This document shows, piece after piece, positions 36,774-44,588 of a stretch of DNA of 64,000 nt (position 1 is the first letter of the stretch; the number at the start of each line of letters is the position of its first letter). Under the pieces are notes generated by a model. That model worked only from the letters and a program-made list of their open reading frames with translations. It was not told where the DNA came from and did no database searches. The translations under genes were made by a program, and so were the position numbers. The DNA is taken from positions 1,426,001 to 1,490,000 of the forward strand of contig NZ_LN879502.1 in the NCBI RefSeq assembly GCF_001499655.1. Direction: 5' to 3'. This DNA comes from Candidatus Protochlamydia naegleriophila. GTDB lineage: Bacteria; Chlamydiota; Chlamydiia; Chlamydiales; Parachlamydiaceae.

Positions 36774-37019
36774 TTAGTTTCGTGCCTTTAATTCTGCATC
36801 TGTTAACCAATGCAGCTCTTTTCCAAGCACTTGAACGCGCAATTGTTCGTCCGCATCATTGAGTTCTGGCTGATGGAGAGAGTAAGCTCCTGTAAATTCG
36901 TAGCCGATGAAATCGATGCCAAGCTCTGCACATACTTCTTCGACAGAGTGGAGATTCTCTCTTTTATCATCCACAAAGACAATAGTCTTTGGTTGAAATT
37001 TTGTATAATTATCATTAGG
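36774..37019 (-). pseudogene. C-terminal fragment of a DUF2608/HAD-like protein
   Basis: An 81-residue open stretch that follows an in-frame stop (TGA at 37020-37022). It reads NYTKFQPKTIVFVDDKREN and continues LHSVEEVCAELGIDFIGYEF-TGAYS. The hydrophobic strand ending in VDDK, followed by a helix and a second strand, is the C-terminal half of HAD-like phosphatases. It is most like the DUF2608 proteins that I recall as common in chlamydiae and legionellae. The nucleophile DxD half is absent, so this is a decayed or captured fragment. It lies just inside the left end of the Tn3 derivative. Confidence 0.6.
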
Positions 37020-37117
37020 TCAGAGATTGATCGTGCCAATCTATCAAGTTTAGTCTATTGATAGGCTTGTGAAAGGGAGTTTAGGTACCTCTAATTTTTC
37101 TCACAGAAGCTTAACGT

Positions 37118-37303
37118 GAAAGCTATGGTCGTTACGTTATGTCGCCATCGTCGGATGATCTCGCACGTTATTTCTATATTAGCGATGATGACCGTTTATT
37201 GATTGCTCGTCGTCGTGGCATTCACAATAAGCTTGGATTTGCCCTACAACTTACAACACTCCATACTCCGTTATTTGAAGATGTAAGACTGTCTTACACT
37301 TGA
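37118..37303 (+). pseudogene. N-terminal remnant of a Tn3-family transposase
   Basis: About 61 residues in frame after a stop: SPSSDDLARYFYISDDDRLL, then IARRRGIHNKLGFALQLTTL and HTPLFED. This is the typical beginning of Tn3-family TnpA (the pattern 'L..Y..LS..DL.LI..RRG..N+LGFA.QL'). The frame ends at 37303, right after a palindrome (37283-37297) and beside the DUF190 gene. The rest of the transposase is missing except for the C-terminal piece at 38118-38357 in the same orientation. Confidence 0.8.
37279..37297. repeat. Palindrome and direct repeat at the left edge of the crcB cassette
   Basis: GTAAGAC-T-GTCTTAC (37283-37297) is a perfect palindrome. The 11 bases AGATGTAAGAC at 37279-37289 recur on the same strand at 38110-38120, on the other side of the DUF190/crcB pair. 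This could be a recombination site, a terminator remnant, or an insertion boundary. Confidence 0.5.
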
Positions 37304-37311
37304 AATGCGTC

Positions 37312-37635
37312 TTATTCATTCCCATTTAAAACGCCAAATTCAACAGGAATCTTCACAAAAAAAATATTTAATTTCTCACTTTTTAGAATAGAGATAAAAT
37401 TAGAACATTCTTCCTCGGTTAATATAAAAACAGTTTCTACAGGAATATTTGAGGCTAACTCAAAAAAATGCTCTTCATGAATGATCCCATGTCTACCAAA
37501 TCCAGCTATTGCTCTAAATACAGAGCCGCCATGTATTCCCATTTCTTTGGCTTTTTCAATTAACCATTCATAAAGAAGAATCCCTCTGTGCTTTCTATTT
37601 TCATGCATATAAAATTTCAGTTGATATCCGTTCAT
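37312..37635 (-). CDS. DUF190 protein
   Basis: A 107-residue protein of the DUF190 family: MNGYQLKFYMHENRKHRGIL, then LIEKAKEMGIHGGSVFRAIA and GFGRHGIIHEEHFFELASNI. Its ATG follows the crcB stop codon without a gap, so translation is coupled. DUF190 proteins often sit next to crcB. They have a PII-like fold and are thought to help or regulate fluoride export, though the mechanism is not settled. Length is normal for the family, and the gene looks intact in spite of lying inside a degenerate transposon. Confidence 0.85.
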   Translation of the reverse strand: MNGYQLKFYMHENRKHRGILLYEWLIEKAKEMGIHGGSVFRAIAGFGRHGIIHEEHFFELASNIPVETVFILTEEECSNFISILKSEKLNIFFVKIPVEFGVLNGNE

Positions 37636-38025
37636 CTAAACCCCTATTGATTGATGAATAAATTTTAAGATTAAATATCCCATGCAAACCATTATTAGGG
37701 ATCCCCCAACATGCAATCCAACTAAAGCAAAAAGCCATAAGTATTCTTGTCGTGAAAAAAGCATTAACGCTTCACCTGAAAAGGTTGAAAAAGTTGTTAA
37801 ACTTCCTAAAAACCCAGTAATAATTCCCAGTCGGACCTCTTGTGACAAAAAAGAATGGTCTGTTGTAAGAAAAATGAGCATCCCCATTAAAAATGAGCCC
37901 AACAAATTTGCAATAAGCGTCCCTATAGGTAGTGTTGGGAAAACATGATTATAGCTTTCTCCAAGTTTCCATCTTAATAAAGCTCCAAAAATGGCTCCTA
38001 TTCCTATGCTAATCAGTGATTGCAC
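37636..38025 (-). CDS. crcB: CrcB/Fluc fluoride export channel
   Basis: A 129-residue four-helix membrane protein starting at a GTG. It carries the Fluc signatures GAIFGALLRW (about 10-19), PIGTLIANLLGSFLMG (about 33-48) and GFLGSLTTFSTFSGE (about 70-84), whose TFST segment lines the fluoride pore. Fluc acts as a dual-topology dimer that lets toxic fluoride out of the cytoplasm. It is followed at once by DUF190. The upstream 120 bases hold a palindrome (38109-38133), but I do not see the conserved core of the fluoride riboswitch. It lies between two remnants of a Tn3 transposase, inside intact transposon ends, so horizontal gain is likely. Confidence 0.92.
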   Translation of the reverse strand: MQSLISIGIGAIFGALLRWKLGESYNHVFPTLPIGTLIANLLGSFLMGMLIFLTTDHSFLSQEVRLGIITGFLGSLTTFSTFSGEALMLFSRQEYLWLFALVGLHVGGSLIMVCMGYLILKFIHQSIGV

Positions 38026-38108
38026 ACTTTCCCCAATTATTAAAGGTATTATTTTTCATTTCTTTTCTGTTTACGAAATCTTCTTTTTTCCTGCAAATTA
38101 AGATTAGA

Positions 38109-38133
38109 TAGATGTAAGACACTTTTACATCTA
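38109..38133. promoter_or_regulatory. 25-base dyad upstream of crcB
   Basis: Arms TAGATGTAA (38109-38117) and TTACATCTA (38125-38133) with a seven-base spacer lie about 85 bases upstream of the crcB start. It could be an operator. Its left part is the second copy of the AGATGTAAGAC direct repeat found beyond the DUF190 end, so a recombination-site origin is equally possible. Confidence 0.45.
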
Positions 38134-38357
38134 TTAGATTAATGCAAAATTACATCAAGCCCTTTTCGTCGGATTATATAGATGCTGTTATTCAAGAACT
38201 TCGAAAGAATGGAAAATCAGTTCGAGATGAAAATATAGCTAGGCTATCCCTATTAGTCTACGATCATGTTAACATGTTAGGTCGTTATTCATTTGATATA
38301 CCTGACTCAGTCTTCAACGGGGGCTTGAGACTTCTACATGATTCTTTAGGCAAATAA
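38118..38357 (+). pseudogene. C-terminal remnant of a Tn3-family transposase
   Basis: An open stretch of about 79 codons after an in-frame stop. It includes ENIARLSLLVYDHVNMLGRY, then SFDIPDSVFNGGLRLLHDSL, and ends at 38357, five bases before the right transposon end. The pattern 'ARLSPL...HIN.LGRYSF.LP....G.LRPLRDP' is the usual C-terminus of one branch of Tn3-family transposases. It is in the same orientation as the N-terminal remnant at 37118-37303, so both come from one tnpA whose middle was replaced by crcB/DUF190. An ATG at 38142 is open but a separate small protein is unlikely. Confidence 0.7.
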
Positions 38358-38361
38358 AATC

Positions 38362-38399
38362 CTTAAGCCGGTTTTCTGTTCCATTGCTCCCCAAACCCC
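38362..38399 (-). repeat. Right terminal inverted repeat of the Tn3 derivative
   Basis: Read on the lower strand it begins GGGGTTTGGGGAGC and ends CTTAAG. The flanking GAATT at 38400-38404 repeats the left flank. Confidence 0.9.
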
Positions 38400-38404
38400 G
38401 AATT

Positions 38405-39580
38405 CAAAAAGAAAAACATCTACCCCTCTCTCTTCAGTCTTATGAGAACATTTGATAGATTTTTTTGACAACTTCTGATCAGTCACGAGCGCCTATTATT
38501 TTTACTCCATTACCCTACAGTTCACCGAGCGCTCGCTATGGCCTCTAGTCTGCCTACCAAGCCTCCAAATATAACTAAATAAAAGGTAAATTTTTTTCTC
38601 CAATTGGTAACACCATCCCAAATGAAGAATGTACATCCTCCGCATTAACGTCTGATAATCTTTAAACACAAACCTTTTTAGCTTTCGCGAGGAAACAGAA
38701 AAACTTTCCTTCTCAAACGTCTGATAATATATAGTTAACAATCACTTTCCTCATGTGTTTGAAAGAGAATAATTATTAATCTAAAAAGGGTGTAAATTAG
38801 ACTGAGCCCATCTGGAAAAAGAAGCTCGCCAAAACCGGCAGCATGCGATGGGTTATGAAAGAACAAGTTCCATATAGGGAATTGCCAAAGAAAACGGAAA
38901 AAATTTGTACGCTTGGGCAACTGTCAGAATGACCTAAAGTTGCCTTCGATAGATCATTTTCCTTTTTCCATAAAATCAGAACAGGGATACCCACCAAGCT
39001 AACCGCTAAGATAAAAGTTAAACAGGCCTACCAATTCTACCGACGAGAGATGTGTTCTCATTTATTTTTTAACACACCTAGAAAACCAGCTTAGCTCTCG
39101 TGTTTGAAGGGTAACTTCCTGAGTTGGAGGAGAATCTTGCGCCCCAAACGTCAATTTTCCTCCATTTATTTCAGCAAAACAATTCAATTAAATCGTTGGT
39201 TTTTATTAATAGATGGCATAAAAACACTCTTTTAATTTTTCAATTAACTTTTAAACAGTTAATCTTTGAATACATTTATATCGAGTAGGATGTAGAAAGA
39301 CCCTCATTAGGAGCCATGTTTAAATATGTGCGTAAGGGTGATGCAAACGCTTATCTATTATTCAAATCTAATCGCTTAACGCTCTCCACCCAATGAATGC
39401 ATGCAAAAAGCATATCCCCCTACCGCCCTCTTTCTAGCCAAAGTGGAGCAAGCGCTCCTTTTAACGTCTGATAATATATGCTAAAAAAAAGAAGGCTTTG
39501 TAAATAAAGGTCTGATAATCTAGAGGGTTATTTTATCGTGTTTTTGCGGAAAGTAATTGGAAAAAAAGTAGGAAAATAAA
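38405..39580. other. Gene-poor region
   Basis: About 1.2 kb with no gene I can support. Short frames on the lower strand (38502-38741 and 38735-38997) lack ribosome sites and recognisable domains. The latter pair overlaps in two frames with hydrophobic content (PVLILWKKEN, FFGNSLYGTCSFI) and could be a decayed transporter. It contains the four copies of the 13-base motif described separately. Confidence 0.5.
38647..39519 (+). repeat. Four dispersed copies of AACGTCTGATAAT
   Basis: Three exact copies at 38647-38659, 38716-38728 and 39463-39475, and one with a single change (AAGGTCTGATAAT) at 39507-39519, all in the same orientation. Two share a longer tail (ATAT). They lie in otherwise non-coding sequence next to the Tn3 derivative and upstream or downstream of no intact gene. 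They may be ends of small mobile elements or protein-binding sites. Confidence 0.6.
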
Positions 39581-39613
39581 AAAAGGCAAGAGTTTAAACT
39601 AAACTCTTGCCTT
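39581..39613 (-). terminator. Rho-independent terminator of the RRM gene
   Basis: Perfect 13-base arms (AGGCAAGAGTTTA 39584-39596 and its complement 39600-39612) with a three-base loop, followed on the lower strand by TTT-rich sequence, lie 29 bases beyond the stop codon. Confidence 0.9.
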
Positions 39614-39641
39614 TGAGACTAAACGTTTCTGTCAAAGTCGA

Positions 39642-39968
39642 TTACGAACGGTAGTTAGAACGTCTGTCGCCGCCGAAAGAAGGTCTATCGCCAAAAGAAC
39701 GCGGATCTCTTCTTTCGCTACGGTCTCTTTCTTGAGCCAAGCTGACGCGGAGGTTGCGGTCGACTAAAGGCTTGCCATTCAATTCGCGGATAGCTGTTTC
39801 TGCATCTGTAGCATTTTCCATTTCTACAAAACCGAAGCCTTTAGATTTGCCTGTCATTTGATCAGTAACAATCTTGGCGCTAACAACTTTACCGAAAGCT
39901 TCGAAATGAGCTTTCAGTTGATCTTCGCTTGTTTTCCAAGAAAGATTACCAACAAATATTTTCTTCAT
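39642..39968 (-). CDS. RRM-type RNA-binding protein
   Basis: About 108 residues from the ATG at 39968, which has a GGAG site six bases before it. An upstream in-frame start at 39980 is less likely. A single RNA-recognition motif occupies residues 1-80, with RNP2 KIFVGNLSW and RNP1 KGFGFVEME. A short Arg/Gly/Ser-rich tail with repeated DR pairs follows (DRSERRDPRSFGDRPSFGGD). Such proteins are RNA chaperones in cyanobacteria and other bacteria and are known in chlamydiae. The unusually long untranslated leader suggests post-transcriptional control, perhaps by temperature. A strong terminator follows. Confidence 0.9.
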   Translation of the reverse strand: MKKIFVGNLSWKTSEDQLKAHFEAFGKVVSAKIVTDQMTGKSKGFGFVEMENATDAETAIRELNGKPLVDRNLRVSLAQERDRSERRDPRSFGDRPSFGGDRRSNYRS

Positions 39969-40411
39969 AAAATTCTCCATAGGATTAAGTTAACAAGGGG
40001 TCTAATTTGTGCTTATTCAGCTCCCCTCGACTCTGAACAAGGACATTTTTTTCCTTTTGCATTCACAAAAGGAGTTTTACTCATTCAGGGTGTATGAAGC
40101 AAGGGGAAACAAGGTATCTAACTTTGAGTTCAATAGGTGTGATAGGTTTGAAAAAGAGTAAACGACGATCTCGCTACTGGTCCTAACAGGCCTCAAAAAG
40201 TATACGTATGAACCTCTTTTCGCTACACTAACTGTATGCGTAAAGGGTGTGTGTAAAATTGGCTGGCTACCTCAACTCATGTACTAATTTAATTGTAGCA
40301 TATTTTTCTTTTTAGTCTAGCACAATGTAAAAAAAGATTCTGTTTTTAGGCTTATTTGAAATAAAATAGAAGAGATTTCTATTCTAAACCACCTATTTAT
40401 ACAGGATGCAA
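39969..40411. promoter_or_regulatory. Long divergent region, probable RRM leader
   Basis: About 440 bases between the RRM gene and mutM. On the lower strand, upstream of the RRM gene, a small hairpin (arms TCCTTTT and AAAAGGA) lies near 40052-40075. The region probably includes an extended 5' leader for the RRM mRNA and the mutM promoter. I see no coding frame with support. Confidence 0.4.
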
Positions 40412-41269
40412 ATGCCAGAACTCCCCGAAGTGCATACAATTTTGCAAGATTTAAAGCAAGCTGGCTTGATTGGACAAAAAATTGAGCAGGTTAAAGTATT
40501 TTGGAATAAAATTGTTCACACACCATCCATAGAGGCTTTTTACAAACAACTCCCCAACCAGACGATTACGGCAATTGAGCGGCGAGGAAAGTATATCGTC
40601 TTTCATCTCACCAATCATTTGTTTCTCATCGTCCATCTAAGAATGACAGGAAAGCTTCTACTCGGTTTGAAAGAGGCTCAGCACTCCCCCTATATACGCC
40701 TACAGCTTAATTTAAGCCATGATAAGCAGCTTCTCTATCACGATACGCGCAAATTTGGACGCTGGTACTTAGTTAAAGACATTGAAGAGATCTTGGGCCG
40801 CATCGGCCCAGAACCTTTGCACTCATCCTTTTCTCTTAAAAACTTCTCCACTCTATTAAAAAGCCGAAAGAGGGCTTTAAAACCTCTCTTGCTGGATCAG
40901 ACCTTTTTGGCTGGATTAGGCAATATTTACGTCGACGAAGCCCTTTGGGAGGCCTGCCTGCATCCTTTGCAGCCAGCCAATCAACTCTCTCAAAAAGAAG
41001 TGGTAAGGCTTTATCATAGCATCCGGCTCGTGCTACAAAAAGGCATCGATGCGCAAGGAACGACTCTTGGAAGCGGGCGAACAAACTATTACCGGTTAGA
41101 TGGATCGAGAGGGCATCATCAAAACCAACTCAACGTTTTTCGACGCACAGGCCAGCCATGCCCGCGCTGCGGACACACTATCGAAAGAGGTGTTGTCGCT
41201 CAAAGGAGTACCCATATTTGCCCAAATTGCCAGCAGCAAAAAATAAATGTCTTTAAACAGCTTTTGTAA
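40412..41269 (+). CDS. mutM: Formamidopyrimidine-DNA glycosylase
   Basis: The start is set at the ATG at 40412, so that the mature protein begins with Pro2-Glu3 (PELPEVHTI). Pro2 is the catalytic nucleophile after Met removal. That gives 285 residues, slightly longer than typical. Other landmarks are the helix-two-turn-helix region around GLGNIYVDEALWEACLHPLQ and a complete C-terminal zinc finger (CPRC then CPNC, with RTGQPCPRCGHTIERG). The enzyme removes 8-oxoguanine and other oxidised purines and nicks the strand. It stands alone between divergent and downstream riboflavin genes. Confidence 0.95.
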   Translation: MPELPEVHTILQDLKQAGLIGQKIEQVKVFWNKIVHTPSIEAFYKQLPNQTITAIERRGKYIVFHLTNHLFLIVHLRMTGKLLLGLKEAQHSPYIRLQLNLSHDKQLLYHDTRKFGRWYLVKDIEEILGRIGPEPLHSSFSLKNFSTLLKSRKRALKPLLLDQTFLAGLGNIYVDEALWEACLHPLQPANQLSQKEVVRLYHSIRLVLQKGIDAQGTTLGSGRTNYYRLDGSRGHHQNQLNVFRRTGQPCPRCGHTIERGVVAQRSTHICPNCQQQKINVFKQLL

Positions 41270-41484
41270 AAATACACTTTACTTATTGAAGATCAAGAAT
41301 TAATGGATTGTTGAGCAAGCCTTTCATTTTTTTAGCATTTAATCTCCGGATTCAACCCTACAATTATGTTTAATTTTTATTCGCTAACCAAGTACTATTA
41401 AGGGCTTAATAGTTAAGCAATAAGTGATTTTTGCAGCTTTTGATTCATGTCAAACAAGCTTTAAAGGGCACAAAGGAATATTTC

Positions 41485-42108
41485 ATGTTTACAGGAATTG
41501 TAGAGGAGCTCGGCAGCATTACGGCCATCGACTGGAAATCTGAAGGAGCTCGTTTTCACATTCAGGCTAGCAAAGTTTTATCAGATGCCAAGCAAGGCGA
41601 TTCTATTAGCGTCAATGGCTGTTGCCTTACGATTGTCGACCACCATGCGCAAGGCTGGTGCTGCGATCTCGTTGAAGAAACGCTGAATCGCACTTATTTT
41701 CGCACCCTTCAAGCAGGCGATCATGTCAACCTAGAGCGAGCGATTAAATATCAGGATCGTTTAGGCGGCCATCTCGTGCAAGGGCATATTGACGAGATTG
41801 GACAAATGACTTGCAAAAAGCCTTTAAAAGATGGATCGTGGTGGGTAACCATCCAGGCTCCCCCCTCTTTGATGCGGTACATCGTCCATAAAGGTTCGAT
41901 TGCCATCGATGGGGTCAGTTTAACGGTGGCTGAAATTGACCATCATCACTTTTCTTTTGCCATGATTCCCCACACTGCCCAAGCCACAACGTTTGGAATC
42001 AAGGGCGTTGGCAGCTTAGTTAACTTAGAAGTTGATTTGATGGCAAAATATATTGAACGGTTAATTACTCCTTATCAAACCGATTATTCTGCAAGGACAA
42101 CATCATGA
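41485..42108 (+). CDS. ribE: Riboflavin synthase, alpha subunit
   Basis: 207 residues from the ATG at 41485, which has an AAAGGA site and gives the family N-terminus MFTGIVEELGSI. An upstream in-frame start at 41431 would add 18 residues with no homology. Two lumazine-binding repeats are visible, the second beginning HLVQGHIDEIGQM. The enzyme dismutates two lumazines to riboflavin in the cytoplasm. The last bases overlap the ribBA start by four (ATGA), so translation is coupled. No FMN riboswitch is apparent upstream. Confidence 0.95.
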   Translation: MFTGIVEELGSITAIDWKSEGARFHIQASKVLSDAKQGDSISVNGCCLTIVDHHAQGWCCDLVEETLNRTYFRTLQAGDHVNLERAIKYQDRLGGHLVQGHIDEIGQMTCKKPLKDGSWWVTIQAPPSLMRYIVHKGSIAIDGVSLTVAEIDHHHFSFAMIPHTAQATTFGIKGVGSLVNLEVDLMAKYIERLITPYQTDYSARTTS

Positions 42109-43331
42109 AAACAAGCTCAATAGAAGAAGCACTTTCTGCACTCTCTCAAGGCAAATTTGTCATCGTCACAGATGACGAAAATCGGGAAAACGAGGGGGAC
42201 CTCATTTTAGCCGCCGATAAAACAACCGCAGCCTCTTTGGGTTTCATGATCCGCAATACAACCGGAATTGTCTGCCTTGCCATGCATGGCCAACGCCTCG
42301 ACGAGCTTCGTTTGCCTCAAATGGTTGCGGACAATACTGACCGCAAGCAAACAGCTTTTACGGTCTCTGTTGATTACCGGCATGGTGGAGTAACAACCGG
42401 TGTGTCTGCCTCAGACCGGGCTAAAACGATTCTTTCGATGGTTGATGAACAGACAAAGCCCGAAGATCTCTGTCGCCCAGGCCACATTTTCCCCTTGCGC
42501 TATAAAGAAGGCGGGGTCCTCAAGCGAGCAGGTCATACAGAAGCTGCCGTCGATCTCACCGCCTTAGCAGGACTTTACCCGGCTGGTGTGCTTGCAGAGC
42601 TCATCAATGATGATGGAACGATGATGCGCCTGCCCGATCTTGAAAAATTTGCCAAAGAGCACAGCATCCCCATCATTACCATTACCGAAATCATTCGCCA
42701 TCGCAGACGCCGTGAAAAGCTTGTCCATTGTGTCTCCCAAGCAAAGATTCCGACAGAGTTTGGCGAGTTTACCGCCTATGTGTACGAATCGCAGTTGGAT
42801 GGAATCCAGCACATTGCTTTAGTCAAAGGCGAAATACGCAATCGAGCGAACGTACTCGTTCGAGTCCATTCCGAGTGCTTAACAGGCGATGTGTTTGGAT
42901 CGAGGCGCTGTGATTGCGGCCCCCAATTGCGACAAGCAATGGAAAAAATCAATCAAGAAGGACATGGAGCCATTATTTATTTGCGAGGCCACGAAGGGCG
43001 GGGAATCGGACTTGGACATAAGCTGCGCGCTTATCATCTGCAAGATTTGGGCAGAGACACGGTAGAGGCCAATCTTGAGCTTGGTTTGCCGGCTGACTCG
43101 CGCGAATATGGAATTGGCGCCCAAATGCTGGTCGATTTAGGCTTGACAACCATTCGACTGTTAACCAACAACCCATCCAAGTACAGCGGGCTTGCTGGCT
43201 ATGATTTAGAAATTGTAGAGAGAGTCCCCCTCGTCGTTTGCTCGACCGAAGAAAATAAACGCTATTTAAAAACTAAGAAAGATAAACTCGGCCATTTGCT
43301 CGATATCATCGATGCAGAAGCCGCCTCGTAG
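42105..43331 (+). CDS. ribBA: Bifunctional DHBP synthase / GTP cyclohydrolase II
   Basis: A 408-residue fusion. The N-terminal half (residues 1-200) is 3,4-dihydroxy-2-butanone-4-phosphate synthase with [14 protein letters not shown] and [20 protein letters not shown]. The C-terminal half is GTP cyclohydrolase II with the zinc ligands in [20 protein letters not shown] and the catalytic stretch [12 protein letters not shown]. It supplies both precursors of lumazine, the pyrimidine and the four-carbon unit. It is coupled to ribE by a four-base overlap and followed 26 bases later by ribH. Confidence 0.97.
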   Translation: MKTSSIEEALSALSQGKFVIVTDDENRENEGDLILAADKTTAASLGFMIRNTTGIVCLAMHGQRLDELRLPQMVADNTDRKQTAFTVSVDYRHGGVTTGVSASDRAKTILSMVDEQTKPEDLCRPGHIFPLRYKEGGVLKRAGHTEAAVDLTALAGLYPAGVLAELINDDGTMMRLPDLEKFAKEHSIPIITITEIIRHRRRREKLVHCVSQAKIPTEFGEFTAYVYESQLDGIQHIALVKGEIRNRANVLVRVHSECLTGDVFGSRRCDCGPQLRQAMEKINQEGHGAIIYLRGHEGRGIGLGHKLRAYHLQDLGRDTVEANLELGLPADSREYGIGAQMLVDLGLTTIRLLTNNPSKYSGLAGYDLEIVERVPLVVCSTEENKRYLKTKKDKLGHLLDIIDAEAAS

Positions 43332-43357
43332 AAGAAATAAAGAGAGTGGAGATTACC

Positions 43358-43900
43358 ATGAAAGAATATAAAGGCAAGTTAACCAATTCTAATGTCCGCA
43401 TAGGAATCGTGGTGGCGCGCTTTAATGATATGATTACACACAGCTTATTACAAGGAGCCCTGGATACGCTCGAGCGCCACGGGATCTCCTCTCAATCTAT
43501 TTCTGTTGCATGGGTTCCAGGAGCTTTTGAAATCCCCCTAATTGCCAAGAAAATGGCCCATTCAGGACAATTTGATGCAATCATCTGCCTTGGTGCTGTC
43601 ATCCGTGGCGCAACCCCCCATTTCGACTATGTCGCTGGACAAGCGGCATCCGGCGTAGCTAACCTCTCTTTAGAAACAAACTTGCCTGTTATTTTTGGAG
43701 TCCTCACAACAGACACGATCGAGCAAGCCATCGAAAGGGCCGGCACCAAAGCTGGCAATAAGGGTAGTGATGCTGCTCTCGCAGCGCTTGAAATGATCGA
43801 TTTGCTAAGGCAGCTCCAACTCTCCTGCAACTTCCCTCCCTCTTTACAAACAGCCTGTATGTCGGTAAAAGAAGGCAATCTCTCCCAAGTTAAAGTCTAA
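43358..43900 (+). CDS. ribH: 6,7-Dimethyl-8-ribityllumazine synthase
   Basis: 180 residues from the ATG at 43358 with a GGAG site six bases before it. The upstream GTG at 43346 would overlap this site. Signatures are [33 protein letters not shown] and [18 protein letters not shown], the last with the catalytic histidine. It condenses the pyrimidine and DHBP to lumazine, usually as a 60-subunit shell or pentamers. The C-terminal extension ([20 protein letters not shown]) is longer than average. It is the last gene of the riboflavin operon. ribD is not in the window. Confidence 0.95.
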   Translation: MKEYKGKLTNSNVRIGIVVARFNDMITHSLLQGALDTLERHGISSQSISVAWVPGAFEIPLIAKKMAHSGQFDAIICLGAVIRGATPHFDYVAGQAASGVANLSLETNLPVIFGVLTTDTIEQAIERAGTKAGNKGSDAALAALEMIDLLRQLQLSCNFPPSLQTACMSVKEGNLSQVKV

Positions 43901-43908
43901 AATTAAAA

Positions 43909-43940
43909 AGCCCTCAAACAAGCATGCTCATTTGGGGGCT
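43909..43940. terminator. Bidirectional hairpin terminator
   Basis: AGCCCTCAAA and TTTGGGGGCT form a ten-base stem with one wobble, eight bases after the ribH stop. An A-run before it and a T-containing stretch after it suit both the riboflavin operon and the convergent gene. Confidence 0.65.
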
Positions 43941-43964
43941 AACTTTAATCCTCGAAAGAAGCCA

Positions 43965-44375
43965 TTAGAAGACCCAGTACGTGGTCGGCTTGTTAATAGG
44001 ACGATCTCTAAAACCTTCGAAAGCAAGACTCAATCCGATTGAAAAGAGAGCTCCTGCCATCACATTTGTGCGAAAATGAGTGAAGGAATTCATAATCGCC
44101 TGAGTCAATCCCAAACTCACCGTCATTTGAATAGCTGTTTGATACCACTTAATTTGCCCCATCGTTTGCCCAGTCGAAAAAAACTTGCGAAAGAAAGGCG
44201 TCGTGAGTCCATGAATCAAAGAAGCTGTCATCGCTGCACCACCTAATATCACCCCAGCTTGCACATTCTGCGTTACCAAACTACCGACAACAAAAGAAAC
44301 GATTCCGCTTTTTAACATACCACCAGAAATGTCTCTCGGTAACTGATTTGAATATGAACGAATAGCATCTAACAT
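43965..44375 (-). CDS. Small membrane protein, paralogue of the gene at 46054-46464
   Basis: A 136-residue protein with an AAGGA site. It has four hydrophobic segments and GG/GA-rich packing (GVILGGAAMTASLIHGLTTP then FFRKF). It aligns along its whole length with another 136-residue protein 2.1 kb away. Shared points are PxxxxxxxLKSGIxSF, a GAxxGGxAxTxSLxHxLTTPxF block, a WxQ before LTQAxxN and a final aromatic/phenylalanine. I do not recognise the family. It may be an inclusion or inner-membrane protein. The pair flanks the symporter gene. Confidence 0.65.
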   Translation of the reverse strand: MLDAIRSYSNQLPRDISGGMLKSGIVSFVVGSLVTQNVQAGVILGGAAMTASLIHGLTTPFFRKFFSTGQTMGQIKWYQTAIQMTVSLGLTQAIMNSFTHFRTNVMAGALFSIGLSLAFEGFRDRPINKPTTYWVF

Positions 44376-44588
44376 TTTATCTTCCTTTTTTTAATAAACT
44401 ACACTATTTCAAACAATCCTAATAAAATATAGATTTTAATTCAACAACTACTATTCTCAATCAATTATAAAAAAATAATCAAACAAAAACACCTAATGCA
44501 TTTAATTTAACTTTTATAATTATATGATAGCCAGAATCTGCATGAATTTAAGAGGGCTGGAGCAGCATTGCTTGCTGCTCCATTGACA

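Larger units (their letters stand above)
36610..38399. mobile_element. Degenerate Tn3-family transposon carrying crcB/DUF190
   Basis: A 1790-base element bounded by 38-base inverted repeats, 36610-36647 and 38362-38399, identical at 35 of 38 positions. Both begin GGGGT and contain GCAATGGAACAGAAAACCG, close to the Tn3 consensus end (GGGGTC...GTGGAACGAAAAC...TTAAG). The flanking bases are GAATT on both sides (36605-36609 and 38400-38404), a perfect five-base target duplication as Tn3-type elements make. Inside, in order, are a DUF2608-like fragment, an N-terminal piece of a Tn3 transposase, DUF190 and crcB on the lower strand, and a C-terminal piece of the transposase. About nine-tenths of tnpA is missing, so it cannot move by itself. 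It could still move in trans if the ends are intact. Confidence 0.9.

Noticed and set aside
38026-38141. Fluoride riboswitch expected upstream of crcB
   Set aside because: The conserved core of the crcB motif is not visible. Only a simple dyad is present.
38502-38741. 79-residue frame on the lower strand
   Set aside because: No ribosome site, odd composition, and it runs through two copies of the 13-base motif. More likely chance.
44559-44581. GGAGCAGCA/TGCTGCTCC hairpin after the symporter gene
   Set aside because: A real nine-base stem, but it has no T-tract on the relevant strand, so I did not list it as a terminator.
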